Positions 27,046-35,331 of a stretch of DNA of 64,000 nucleotides are shown one piece after another; the first letter of the stretch is position 1; every line of letters starts with the position of its first letter. The notes beneath the pieces were generated by a model. It searched no databases and was not told where the DNA came from. It saw only the letters and a program-made list of their open reading frames with translations. This DNA is from Pyxidicoccus caerfyrddinensis (GTDB taxonomy: Bacteria > Myxococcota > Myxococcia > Myxococcales > Myxococcaceae). A program made the position numbers and the translations under genes. The stretch is taken from assembly GCF_010894405.1 (NCBI RefSeq), contig NZ_JAAIYA010000035.1:35803-99802 (forward strand), written 5' to 3'.

Positions 27046-27615
27046 TCAGCGCTCCGGCGCCAGGAAGTTGGCGAGCAGTCTCGGCCCGTGGGGCGTGAGG
27101 AAGGACTCGGGATGGAACTGCACGCCCTCCAGCCGTGGCAGCTCGCGGTGGCGCATGCCCATGATGAGCCCGTCGTGCGAGGCCGTCACCTCCAGGCATC
27201 CGGGCAGCTCCTCCCGCTCGACGACGAGGGAGTGGTAGCGCGCGGCGGTGAAGGGCGCGGGCAGGCCCCGGAACACACCCTGGCCCGTGTGCTCCACCTC
27301 CGCCGTCTTCCCATGCACCGGCACCGGCGCCCGCACCACCTTCGCGCCGAAGACCTGGCCCAGGCACTGGTGCCCCAGGCACACCCCGAGCAATGGCACC
27401 CGCCCACCGAAGGCGCGGATGACGTCCAGGGACACGCCCGCCTCCGCCGGAGTGCAGGGACCGGGAGAGATGACGATGTGGTCCGGCCGGAGTGCTTCGA
27501 TTTCTCCCACGGTGATGCGGTCATTGCGCACCACCTTCAGCTCCGCCCCCAACGTGCCGAGCGCCTGCACGAGGTTGAAGGTGAAGGAGTCGAAGTTGTC
27601 GATGAGGAGGATCAT
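27046..27615 (-). CDS. pabA: glutamine amidotransferase subunit of aminodeoxychorismate/anthranilate synthase
   Basis: The protein has 189 residues. It begins ILLIDNFDSFTFNLVQ, has the oxyanion SPGPCTP, the nucleophile C79 in LLGVCLGHQ, and the His-Glu pair in VQFHPESF. It supplies ammonia from glutamine to the synthase subunit. The start overlaps the pabB stop (ATGA). TrpG and PabA cannot be separated by sequence; the neighbouring pabC-like gene makes a folate role likely. A dual role for both folate and tryptophan is also possible. Confidence 0.9.
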   Translation of the reverse strand: MILLIDNFDSFTFNLVQALGTLGAELKVVRNDRITVGEIEALRPDHIVISPGPCTPAEAGVSLDVIRAFGGRVPLLGVCLGHQCLGQVFGAKVVRAPVPVHGKTAEVEHTGQGVFRGLPAPFTAARYHSLVVEREELPGCLEVTASHDGLIMGMRHRELPRLEGVQFHPESFLTPHGPRLLANFLAPER

Positions 27616-29066
27616 TCAGTCCTCCCGCATACGGAGAGGGCGAGGAGCTGCGAGCGTGCCTTGTTGAGCGTCTCCTTGTATTCCTGGCGCGGCTGCGAGT
27701 CGTGGACGATGCCTCCGCCCACCTGCGCGTACGCTCGGCCGTCCTTCACCACCAGGGTGCGGATGACGATGTTCAGGTCCAGGTCTCCCGCGAAGGAGAG
27801 GTAGCCCAGCGAGCCCGTGTAGAGGCCGCGTGCGTGAGGCTCCAGCTCGGTGATGAGCTGCATGGTGCGAATCTTCGGCACGCCCGTAATCGTGCCCCCG
27901 GGGAAGAGGGCGCCCACCACGTCGAGCGGCTCCACGCCCGGCGCGAGCCGTCCCGTTACCTCCGACTCGATGTGGAGGACGTGGGCGTACTCGACGATTT
28001 CCATCAGCTTCGCCACCTCCACCGTGCCGTAGGCACAGACGCGGCCCAGGTCGTTGCGCTCCAGGTCCACGAGCATCGCGTGCTCGGCGCGCTCCTTCTC
28101 GCTGGTGCGCAATTCCTGGACGAAGCGGGCTTCCTCCTCGGGAGTGCCGCGTCTCCGGGTACCGGCGATGGGCCGGGTGAGGGCCCGGCCGTCCTCCACG
28201 CGCACCAGCCGCTCCGGCGAGGCGCTCACCACGTGGAAGCCGTCGCCTTCGAGGTAGCTGGCGAAGTGGACGGGGTTGGTGGCGGAGAGCGTCTCGTACA
28301 GCGCGAGCGGCTCGCCCGGGAAGTCCACCTCCAGCCGCTGCGAGAGGTTGACCTGGTAGGTGTCTCCGGCGCGGATGTACTCGCGCACGCGCTCCACCGC
28401 GTCCAGGTAGGCCGGCTGCGAGAAGTTGGAGCGGTACTCCACCGTGGGCGCTGGCAGGGACGGAGGCGCGGGCGGTGAGGTGGGGACGGCCTGCTTCACT
28501 GACGACTCCAGCGCGTCCAGGCGCCGTGCGCAGTCGCCCCAGTCCGCGCCGGTGGCCACCGCGAGCAACTGGCCTTGCTGGTGGTCCACGGCGAGGAAGG
28601 TGTCCACGAAGGACAGGGCGATGTCGGGGAGCTTCAGGTCGTCGTGGGGATGCTGGGGCAGGGACTCGAAGTAGTGGTTCGCCTCGTAGGAGAAGAAGCC
28701 CACCGCGCCGCCGCAGTAGAGGGGCAGGCCCGGCAGGCGGATGCCCCGCCAGCGCCGCAACAGGCCCCGCAGCACGTCCAGGGGCGCTCCGGGTTGGAGC
28801 TCGCCGTCGAGGAAGCACTGTTGGCCCTTCGCGGTGAAGCGGAGGAAGGGGCGGGTGCCCAGCAGGGAGTAGCGCCCCTCGGCGCTGACGCGGGTGCTCT
28901 CCAGCAGGAAGCGGTGGCCGGAGGGCAGGGCGCGCAGGAGGTCCGTCGGGCGAAGCGTCCCCAGCGGCAGCCGCCGCACCACGGGCACCTGGTTGTAGCC
29001 CCGGGCCACGAGCGCATCGAAGTGCGCGCGGTCGAAGGTTGAGGGGAGCTGAGACGGAAGGTCCAT
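27612..29066 (-). CDS. pabB: aminodeoxychorismate synthase component I / anthranilate synthase component I
   Basis: The protein has 484 residues. The C-terminal chorismate-binding domain shows PIAGTRRRG, LVDLERNDLGRV, GTITGVPKIRTMQ and QVGGGIVHDS. It has PIAG rather than the PIKG motif whose lysine forms the covalent intermediate in E. coli PabB; PIAG is typical of TrpE and also of a second PabB class. With pabA and pabC as neighbours, 4-aminobenzoate synthesis is preferred, but an anthranilate synthase role cannot be excluded. The gene opens the operon; a GAAGGC/GCCTTC hairpin (29099-29113) lies upstream. Confidence 0.85.
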   Translation of the reverse strand: MDLPSQLPSTFDRAHFDALVARGYNQVPVVRRLPLGTLRPTDLLRALPSGHRFLLESTRVSAEGRYSLLGTRPFLRFTAKGQQCFLDGELQPGAPLDVLRGLLRRWRGIRLPGLPLYCGGAVGFFSYEANHYFESLPQHPHDDLKLPDIALSFVDTFLAVDHQQGQLLAVATGADWGDCARRLDALESSVKQAVPTSPPAPPSLPAPTVEYRSNFSQPAYLDAVERVREYIRAGDTYQVNLSQRLEVDFPGEPLALYETLSATNPVHFASYLEGDGFHVVSASPERLVRVEDGRALTRPIAGTRRRGTPEEEARFVQELRTSEKERAEHAMLVDLERNDLGRVCAYGTVEVAKLMEIVEYAHVLHIESEVTGRLAPGVEPLDVVGALFPGGTITGVPKIRTMQLITELEPHARGLYTGSLGYLSFAGDLDLNIVIRTLVVKDGRAYAQVGGGIVHDSQPRQEYKETLNKARSQLLALSVCGRTE

Positions 29067-29181
29067 GCCGGAGGCGCTTCCTACCAGGAACCTCCACTGA
29101 AGGCCGGGCCTTCATCGGGCCCGGGCAGGCGAGCAGGCACGGCTGGCGGCCCGGTGAGGGGCCGGGGCATGGCGTGAGTCG

Positions 29182-32100
29182 TCAGCGGGCGCCGCCGGCC
29201 TTGGAGGTGCCGACGGCCGTGCTCCTGCTCTTCTCCAGGGTCTGACGCGCGAGCTTGAGGATTTCATCCTCGGCCAGCTGCTCGGTGCGCATGACGGAGC
29301 GGTCCGCCTTGAGCTGCTGCACCTGTCCGTCGCGCAGCACGTGGAACTGGCCCTGCTTCTGGGAGGGGAGCTTCGCGTCCGCGTCCACGCGGGCCTCGGT
29401 GAACATGGGCCGGAGCTTCCGGATGGCGTTGTCCTCCTTCACCTTGCCCACGAACCAGGTGCGCACATTCTCGCGGCACTTGTAGTCGAGGTCCCCGGGG
29501 CTCTGGGTGGCGAGCATCACCCCCACACCGGCGGAGCGGGCCCGCTTGAGCAGGTCCTCCATGGGCTGCTTCGTGGCGGGCTTCATCGTCGCGGGCAGGT
29601 ACATGTCCGCCTCATCGAAGAGGAGCACCGCCTGGAGCTGGGACGCCGGGTGCTGGCTCGTCCAGCGGTTCGTCTCCAGCAACAGCTGCGACACCCAGAA
29701 GAGGATGCGGTTGTTGTCCCCGAGGAACTTGGTGCTGATGATGCTCAGCCTCGTCTTGCCCGGCGTGCCCGAGGCGCCACGCCCGAGCAGCTCCTCCAGG
29801 TCCAGCCGCTCGCCGCCGGAGGCCAGCAGGGGGCGGAGGTTGAGGCGGAGGACTTCGAGGTCCTGGGCGAGCTTGGCGAAGGTCCTCGGCGGGAGTCCCC
29901 CGGTCTCCTGGAGCAGGGCTTCGTCCTGGTCGGCGACGAATTGCTGCACGACTTCGAGGGTGAGGTCCCGGCCGAGTGGGCGCTGCACCAGCAGGCGGAG
30001 CGCCTGGGCGAGCAGCGCGCGGGCCGCCCTGTCATTGGGGCTGCTCTTGTATTCGAGCATCCCCGCGATGGCGTCCGCGGCTTGCTGGACGCCCTGCTCG
30101 CGCTCCTCCAACGGGAGCGCGTCGAGGCCCCGTGGCACGACGGGGATGGCCAGGGGCCGCCCGTCCGAGCGGCCCGGCGTGTAGACCGCCACGTCGACTC
30201 GCTCGCGCAGCAGGCGACGGCGCTCGTGGAGCGAGGCATCCTCCAGCTTCTCCTGCCAGGAGAGCTCGCGCGCGTACGTAGCCAGGTCCCCCTTGCGGTC
30301 GATGAGGATGGCGGGCACGCCCCGGAGCAGGAGCTGCTCCAGCACGTTGAGCGCCAGCGTCGTCTTGCCGCTGCCCGTGCCTCCGAGGAAGGCGCTGTGT
30401 CGCGTCAGCTCGGCGGGTTCGAGCGAGACGGTCTGCGTGAAGAACCCTTCCGAGGCGCCCAGCTTCACCGGCCCCGTGAGCACCTCGCGCGGCACCGCGG
30501 GGACGGGCGTGGGCGTGACGGGGCGTTTACGGACTTGGAGCCCCACGGGCACGGGCGTGCCCGTCGGGGGCGTCACCGTGCGCGAGGACGACGTGAGTAT
30601 GTCCCCGGCGACGGTGAGCTCCAGCGGAGGCGCGTCGTTGTGCGCCACGGCAGGCGGAGCCACATTTTCCCGTCGCGGGCTCGTGGACCGTGACGAGGTG
30701 CCTGCTCCGGCGGCCCCGGTTTCAACCCGGGATGGAGCCACGTGCCCCGCCTCGTTGCGTGGTGCGGTGCCTGAGGACACGGTGGCCGTGCCTTCAAAGA
30801 GGTTGGACTGACGTGGAACCGCGGCGCCACGTGGCTCGACACGGGCTGCTGTGTCGTGGGTGCTCGCGCCCATGCTTCGTGACGTGGGCTCCGACGGCTT
30901 CTTCGAGGTCGGTGGTGGGCTGGAGGGTGGAGGCGTGGCGCCCAGGCGCTCCAACCCGAGGATGTCTCCCACGGACTTGAGTCGGGTGATGGGACGGGCC
31001 GCGCGGCTCCACTCCATGAGCGCGGTCTGCCCGGCGTGCTTCTCGCGGAACGCGCGCAGCGTCACGAGCTCACGCAATTCTCCATCCCCCACCACCACGC
31101 GCCGACCCCCATTGCGGATGAGCAGGCCGATGTTCTCCGCCACCGCACCGCCAGTTCTCGCGGGGAACTCGGAGGTCCTGACAAGGACGGGTGTGCTCCC
31201 GGCGGCGGACTTGAGCGCCTCCGCCATTTGTCGCGAGAGACCGCCACCTCGTGGGTCTTTTTCGCACAGCGAGACGAAGAGCTTGCTGCCTTGTGGCTGC
31301 ACGCTGACATCCATCGCCTCTTCGTCCCGGGTGTTGACGGCGAAGCGCGGCGTGCCTCCCAGCTCATCGCTTCCCACCTCAATCGCCCAGGCGAGCAGCG
31401 TGGCGATGTCCGGGGCGTGCTCGGGCGGCTTCGGCTTGTACGTGGCCTTGAAGTCGGTCCACGCCTGGTCGAGGTCCACCTTCTGGGGGAGGTTGTTCCC
31501 AGTGGATGCTGGTGTCCGATCACCCCGGCGATGAAGGGGGAACATGTCCGGCAGTCGCTGGTCCTGCTGCGCGCGCTCGCGGTAGCGGCGGCACTCGTCC
31601 AGCACGTCGCGCGCTCGCTGTCCTCCCAGCAACTCGAAGCCCGCGGCCGGGATGGGCCACGTCGGGTTCGCCGGGTCGATGGCCACGCCTCGTTGCTCGT
31701 ACAGCGCGCACAGTCTTCTTGCCGCGATGTCGCGGGCCGTGCTGGGTGTCACCGTGGGTTCGAGCTCCACGGGTTCCGGGTCGTTCTCGATGCGGTCCAG
31801 CTGGGGGCGCGGCAGGTGGGGCCGCATCTTCGTCCAGTAGTCGGAGAGGCAGCACACCACCACCACGGCCCGGGGGACCCTGGCGGCAAGGGCCGTCAGG
31901 CTGCTCATCGCCCGCCGGAAGGAACTCTCCATCTGCGGACGCTCCTCGAAGTCGTGGAAGTCCTCCACCTGGTCCACGCACAGCACCAGCGCATGCCCCA
32001 GTGCACCCATGAGCCGCCCGAGGTGCTCCACCATCCGCGCCGGAGCGTCGTCCGCCGTGCGGGGAACGAGCTCCCCGATGACCTTCCGGTCCGCCTCGGA

Positions 32101-32739
32101 CAGCTCTTCGCAGCGCAACCAGTGGAAGATGCGGCGGTTGATGCGCGGGTCCTTGCGCTGCAGGTAGATGAGCGCGCGCAGCAGGTCCACCTCCACACTC
32201 CGGAAGCGCGCGTCCTCCAGCAGCTCGTCGGCCACGGCGCGGATGGTCCCGTGCAGCTCGTCCTCCTCCAGCACCGTCTCGTCCGGGATGAGGGGCGCGA
32301 AGGCGCTCTTGCAGTGCACCATCAGCGCGTCCGATAGCCGCATCAGCCCGCTGTCATCTCCCCCGGACACGTCATACGGGCGGTCCAGCGAGTCGATGAG
32401 GTTGGAGAGGATGTACCCGTCATAGCGGGCGGCATCGACCGTCATCGGCATGTAGCCGACGAAGCCCTGGCGCCGGCCGTGCGCGAGATTGCGGAACGCC
32501 CGCACCAGGTGCGTCTTGCCGCTGCCGGACTCTCCGAGCAGGAGCAGCAGCTTGCCCGCGTCGGGAGGCGAGTCGGCCGCTGCTCGCTCCAGCAGCCGCT
32601 TGAAGGCGCGGCGTGCCGGCGCGTTGAGGGCCTCCACGTCGAACGGGTCCGCCTGCCAGAGCTGCTGGCCCTGCTGGACGCTGCTGAAGACCTCACGGCC
32701 GTCCGCGAGGAAGGCCTCGAGTCGAGGGTCGATGGGCAC
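29182..32739 (-). CDS. double ATPase: AAA-type N-terminus fused to HerA/FtsK-like C-terminus
   Basis: The protein has 1185 residues from GTG at 32739 (GGAG seven bases upstream; an extension to 32940 would be unconserved sequence). Walker A number one is GESGSGKT at residues 69-76, with a Walker B-like LVLCVDQVEDF some 200 residues later; this part resembles AAA/ORC or STAND-type loaders. A middle domain of unknown type (VVVGDGELRELVTLRAF) and a Pro/Ser linker (about 650-760) follow. Walker A number two is FLGGTGSGKTTL at about 783-792, with Walker B LLFDEADMYLP near 1036 and ATQSPGDL sensor-like segment, the plan of HerA/DUF87 hexameric translocases. It is the last of three linked genes with a nuclease gene, so DNA translocation for a defence role is likely. 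Confidence 0.82.
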   Translation of the reverse strand: MPIDPRLEAFLADGREVFSSVQQGQQLWQADPFDVEALNAPARRAFKRLLERAAADSPPDAGKLLLLLGESGSGKTHLVRAFRNLAHGRRQGFVGYMPMTVDAARYDGYILSNLIDSLDRPYDVSGGDDSGLMRLSDALMVHCKSAFAPLIPDETVLEEDELHGTIRAVADELLEDARFRSVEVDLLRALIYLQRKDPRINRRIFHWLRCEELSEADRKVIGELVPRTADDAPARMVEHLGRLMGALGHALVLCVDQVEDFHDFEERPQMESSFRRAMSSLTALAARVPRAVVVVCCLSDYWTKMRPHLPRPQLDRIENDPEPVELEPTVTPSTARDIAARRLCALYEQRGVAIDPANPTWPIPAAGFELLGGQRARDVLDECRRYRERAQQDQRLPDMFPLHRRGDRTPASTGNNLPQKVDLDQAWTDFKATYKPKPPEHAPDIATLLAWAIEVGSDELGGTPRFAVNTRDEEAMDVSVQPQGSKLFVSLCEKDPRGGGLSRQMAEALKSAAGSTPVLVRTSEFPARTGGAVAENIGLLIRNGGRRVVVGDGELRELVTLRAFREKHAGQTALMEWSRAARPITRLKSVGDILGLERLGATPPPSSPPPTSKKPSEPTSRSMGASTHDTAARVEPRGAAVPRQSNLFEGTATVSSGTAPRNEAGHVAPSRVETGAAGAGTSSRSTSPRRENVAPPAVAHNDAPPLELTVAGDILTSSSRTVTPPTGTPVPVGLQVRKRPVTPTPVPAVPREVLTGPVKLGASEGFFTQTVSLEPAELTRHSAFLGGTGSGKTTLALNVLEQLLLRGVPAILIDRKGDLATYARELSWQEKLEDASLHERRRLLRERVDVAVYTPGRSDGRPLAIPVVPRGLDALPLEEREQGVQQAADAIAGMLEYKSSPNDRAARALLAQALRLLVQRPLGRDLTLEVVQQFVADQDEALLQETGGLPPRTFAKLAQDLEVLRLNLRPLLASGGERLDLEELLGRGASGTPGKTRLSIISTKFLGDNNRILFWVSQLLLETNRWTSQHPASQLQAVLLFDEADMYLPATMKPATKQPMEDLLKRARSAGVGVMLATQSPGDLDYKCRENVRTWFVGKVKEDNAIRKLRPMFTEARVDADAKLPSQKQGQFHVLRDGQVQQLKADRSVMRTEQLAEDEILKLARQTLEKSRSTAVGTSKAGGAR

Positions 32740-32756
32740 GGGCGCTCCAGGGAAAG

Positions 32757-33761
32757 CTAGATGACGACGAAGTGGAAGCTGGCGCCGTAGGAGCGCACCT
32801 CGGACTCGGCCACGTCGTGGGGGTCCATGGCGGCTACGAGGTCCGCTCGCGTCAGGGACAGGTGCCGCGTGCGGTTCGCCTCGAGCAGCGCCACGTCGAA
32901 CGCCTCGCGGCTGCCCCACTCGGGTTGGAGGGCCTTCCACACGTGGGAGATGAACACCTTGTTCTGCCCGAAGCGGCCCGTAGGCAGGGCGCGGGCCACG
33001 GTGAGCACGTGCTCGGCGAAGCTCGCCACGGAGTCCTCGGGGCTGCTGTCCTGCTCCGTCGGCGGGGTGGGCGCTTCAGCGGGCGCATGTGTCTCCGAGT
33101 CCGGCAGGGCCCAGCGGCGCAGGACGGCGAGGCGCACGGCCTCGGCATCCACGCGTGTGGCCCCGGCCGAGCGCGCTGCGAGCTGCTCCACCGCCTTGCG
33201 CGGGTCCTTCGTCTCGGTGTCCAGCACCTTCCCGAGGAGATGGGCCTGCACGGCGCTCAGCGAGAAGGGGCGTTCCGTCTCCACTCCGAGCTGCCGCCAC
33301 AGCAGCCGATCTCTCACCTGTGCCAGGGAGAGGCTGTCGGCGTCCGACATGCCGTGCTGCTGTTTCAGGAGCGTGGCGCGCACACCGTCGGCGCTCGACA
33401 ACCGGGCCAGCACGGACTTCGTGGGCGGCAGGTCCAGGGTGCGCGCCAGGAGGTAGGTGGCCTTCAGCTTCTTCCAGGTGAGCCCTCGAGGGGCCTGCTC
33501 CAGGTTGAGGAAGCGCAGCGCCCCGGCGCGTCCGTCCGCCGACAACTCGAGGCCGCCGCGCCCCCGCTCCGTGACGAGTGCGTCGCCGAGCAGCCGTGTC
33601 ACCAGGGTGTCGAAGCGGGCCTTCGACTCGGCGCTGCTGAGGCGGTGCTCCACGAAGGGACGCAGCGCCGCCTCCAGTTCCCTGCGGGTGCCGGGCTTCT
33701 TGCCACGGGTGATGAGCCAGCAGAGTGCAATCCCGGCCAGCCGGGGGTCAGCGGGGTTCAT
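32757..33761 (-). CDS. adaptor-like protein of the nuclease-ATPase operon, unknown family
   Basis: The protein has 334 residues from ATG at 33761 (AGGAG upstream). I do not recognise it. The first 200 residues are helical and resemble tandem winged-helix units (RRELEAALRPFV, LKATYLLARTLDLPPTKSVLARL). A Pro/Ser/Glu-rich linker precedes a C-terminal domain with KVFISHVWKAL, LTRADLVAAMDP and SYGASFHFVV. No enzymatic motif is seen. It overlaps the nuclease gene by 14 bp and is 17 bp from the ATPase gene, so it is likely a fixed part of the system, perhaps DNA recognition or coupling. Alternative starts upstream (33803) would overlap the nuclease gene further. Confidence 0.78.
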   Translation of the reverse strand: MNPADPRLAGIALCWLITRGKKPGTRRELEAALRPFVEHRLSSAESKARFDTLVTRLLGDALVTERGRGGLELSADGRAGALRFLNLEQAPRGLTWKKLKATYLLARTLDLPPTKSVLARLSSADGVRATLLKQQHGMSDADSLSLAQVRDRLLWRQLGVETERPFSLSAVQAHLLGKVLDTETKDPRKAVEQLAARSAGATRVDAEAVRLAVLRRWALPDSETHAPAEAPTPPTEQDSSPEDSVASFAEHVLTVARALPTGRFGQNKVFISHVWKALQPEWGSREAFDVALLEANRTRHLSLTRADLVAAMDPHDVAESEVRSYGASFHFVVI

Positions 33762-35007
33762 GCGGTGTCTCCTGCTCGGAGGACTCCTGCCTCCGGGCGG
33801 CAATCATCGTGTCGAGGGTTTCGAGGATGTCTTCCAGCCGCGGGACGACGTCGTCGGCGAGGAAGCGGACGACCCAGTAGCCCGCGCGCTGGAGGGCCAG
33901 GTCCTTGCGCCTGTCGCGGCGGAACCGCTCGTCGTCGCGGAAGTGGAAGTGGCCGTCGAGCTCCACCGCCAGCTTCAGCTCGCGGCACAGGAGGTCCACC
34001 TCCAGCGGGCGGTTGCCGTGGCCCACGTCGACGCGGGCGTTGAGGTCGAAGAGTCCCCGGGTGGAAGGCAGGTGCTCGAGCAGGTCGAAGAGGAAGCGCT
34101 CCTGCTCGCTGCGAGCGCGGTCCTCGACCTCGCGGCGTGCGCGGGTGATGGCCTGGGCCGCCTCGGCATACCGGGCGAGGACGGGCTCCGGGAGGCCCTC
34201 CTCCTGGAGCCGGGCGAGGGCGGGCGTCACCTCTTTCAGGTGCGCCGGGGCTGGTGGTGCGGGAGGGGGTTCCGGCAGGTCCAGTCGCCCCTCGCGCAGC
34301 ATCGCCTGGACGCGGGACTCCCTCCGGCGCAGGTGCTCGGCGAGGGACTCGGGCGTGAGCACGCACACCAGGGCGAGCGCGGGGGCAGCGGCACAGAGTG
34401 ACACGGCGGTGCGGAGCGCGCGGAAGTCGGAAGGGTCTGCCCGGATACGCAGCACGGGCGCGCTGCCGTAGGGCACGAGCGCCAGCAGCGACTGGAGCGC
34501 GGAGTGCGGATTCTGGTGGATGGCGCCCCTCACCGCGGGGGGCAGGTCTCCCTGCGTGGGCAGGGCGGGGGACTCCAACAGGCAACGGCACAGCTCCCAG
34601 GTGGCGGACTCGGAGCGTGGGGGTGTCAGGCCGTCGAGCAGGACGCGGCGCTCGTGGAGCGTCTTGCCCCGGAAGAGCAGCTCCCGTCGTGGGCCCGAGG
34701 CCTGGGAGAGGACGACGAACGCCTCCGCGTCCGAGGTGAGGTCCCGCTCACGAGCGAGCGCCGTGGCCCACGCGGAGACCATCCCCCGCGCGTCGTCACC
34801 ACTCGCGAGGACGACGCTCAGGCCCCGGCGGTGAGTCCATTCGGTCAGCGATGCGAGTCCCTGCTCGGGTGGGCCCACGAGGGTGCTCAGCGTGGCAATG
34901 CCTTCCGCGCGCCGCCGGGCGTGCCTGTCCATCGCGTCGAGCAGCGCGGTATGCACCGGCGGCAGCAAGCAGAATCCCCCGCTCCGCGCGCAGCTCCAAT
35001 CCGTCAC
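33748..35007 (-). CDS. DUF559/Vsr-like nuclease with N-terminal degenerate NTPase-like domain
   Basis: The protein has 419 residues if translation begins at GTG 35007; this start is uncertain (ORF could extend to 35160), though an AT-rich dyad just upstream argues for it. The C-terminal 120 residues hold a PD-(D/E)XK/Vsr fold: NARVDVGHGNRPLEVDLL, LAVELDGHFHF, FRRDRRKDLALQRAGYWVVRF, with D, E and K positions intact. The preceding region has a degenerate nucleotide-binding element (VGPPEQGLAS in place of GKS/T). This gene begins the operon with the adaptor and double ATPase. Nicking or cleaving foreign DNA is the most likely role. Confidence 0.8.
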   Translation of the reverse strand: MTDWSCARSGGFCLLPPVHTALLDAMDRHARRRAEGIATLSTLVGPPEQGLASLTEWTHRRGLSVVLASGDDARGMVSAWATALARERDLTSDAEAFVVLSQASGPRRELLFRGKTLHERRVLLDGLTPPRSESATWELCRCLLESPALPTQGDLPPAVRGAIHQNPHSALQSLLALVPYGSAPVLRIRADPSDFRALRTAVSLCAAAPALALVCVLTPESLAEHLRRRESRVQAMLREGRLDLPEPPPAPPAPAHLKEVTPALARLQEEGLPEPVLARYAEAAQAITRARREVEDRARSEQERFLFDLLEHLPSTRGLFDLNARVDVGHGNRPLEVDLLCRELKLAVELDGHFHFRDDERFRRDRRKDLALQRAGYWVVRFLADDVVPRLEDILETLDTMIAARRQESSEQETPHEPR

Positions 35008-35331
35008 GCGGAGTCGGAAGCCTGCGCCTCCTGTCGCCTCCGTGGCAAGTCGGGGGGGAGGTATTGACAAGGCATTGCATCCAATTCCTTGCACCGGGTC
35101 CTCGTGTACATCCGCGAGTCGTCGGGGCCCCATCCGGCGCGGCGGGGCTCGCGGAGCCATGGAGGATTCTCGGTGTCCCCGTGGAGGACGGCGGGGGAAA
35201 TGCCCCGCGATTCCAGCGGCTTGGCCACCCGCGAAGAAAAGACGCCGGGGGTTGTCGATCTCCCGGGGTCCCGGTCGACGCCATGGTGAAGGCCGGGCCC
35301 GACCTCACCTGCCCGGCGAGGAGTCGTTCAC
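35008..35331. other. 324-bp gap between nuclease and SRPBCC genes
   Basis: Contains the dyad listed separately and an AT-rich patch (35060-35092); the rest is G/C-rich with no convincing gene. Three-frame reading gives only short unconserved ORFs. If the nuclease were translated from 35160 it would cover half of this gap, which I consider less likely. Confidence 0.5.
35064..35091. promoter_or_regulatory. dyad plus TTGACA-like element upstream of the nuclease-ATPase operon
   Basis: CAAGGCATTG at 35068-35077 pairs with CAATTCCTTG at 35082-35091 around a 4-bp centre (one mismatch), overlapping a TTGACA hexamer (35064-35069, plus strand). It lies 57 bp upstream of the preferred nuclease start. 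It looks like an operator, with AT content unlike its surroundings. No -10 partner can be assigned confidently. Confidence 0.5.

Noticed and set aside
29099..29113. GAAGGC/GCCTTC hairpin between the double ATPase and pabB as a terminator
   Set aside because: Short stem with a 3-nt loop and no U-tract; kept only as a remark in the pabB entry.
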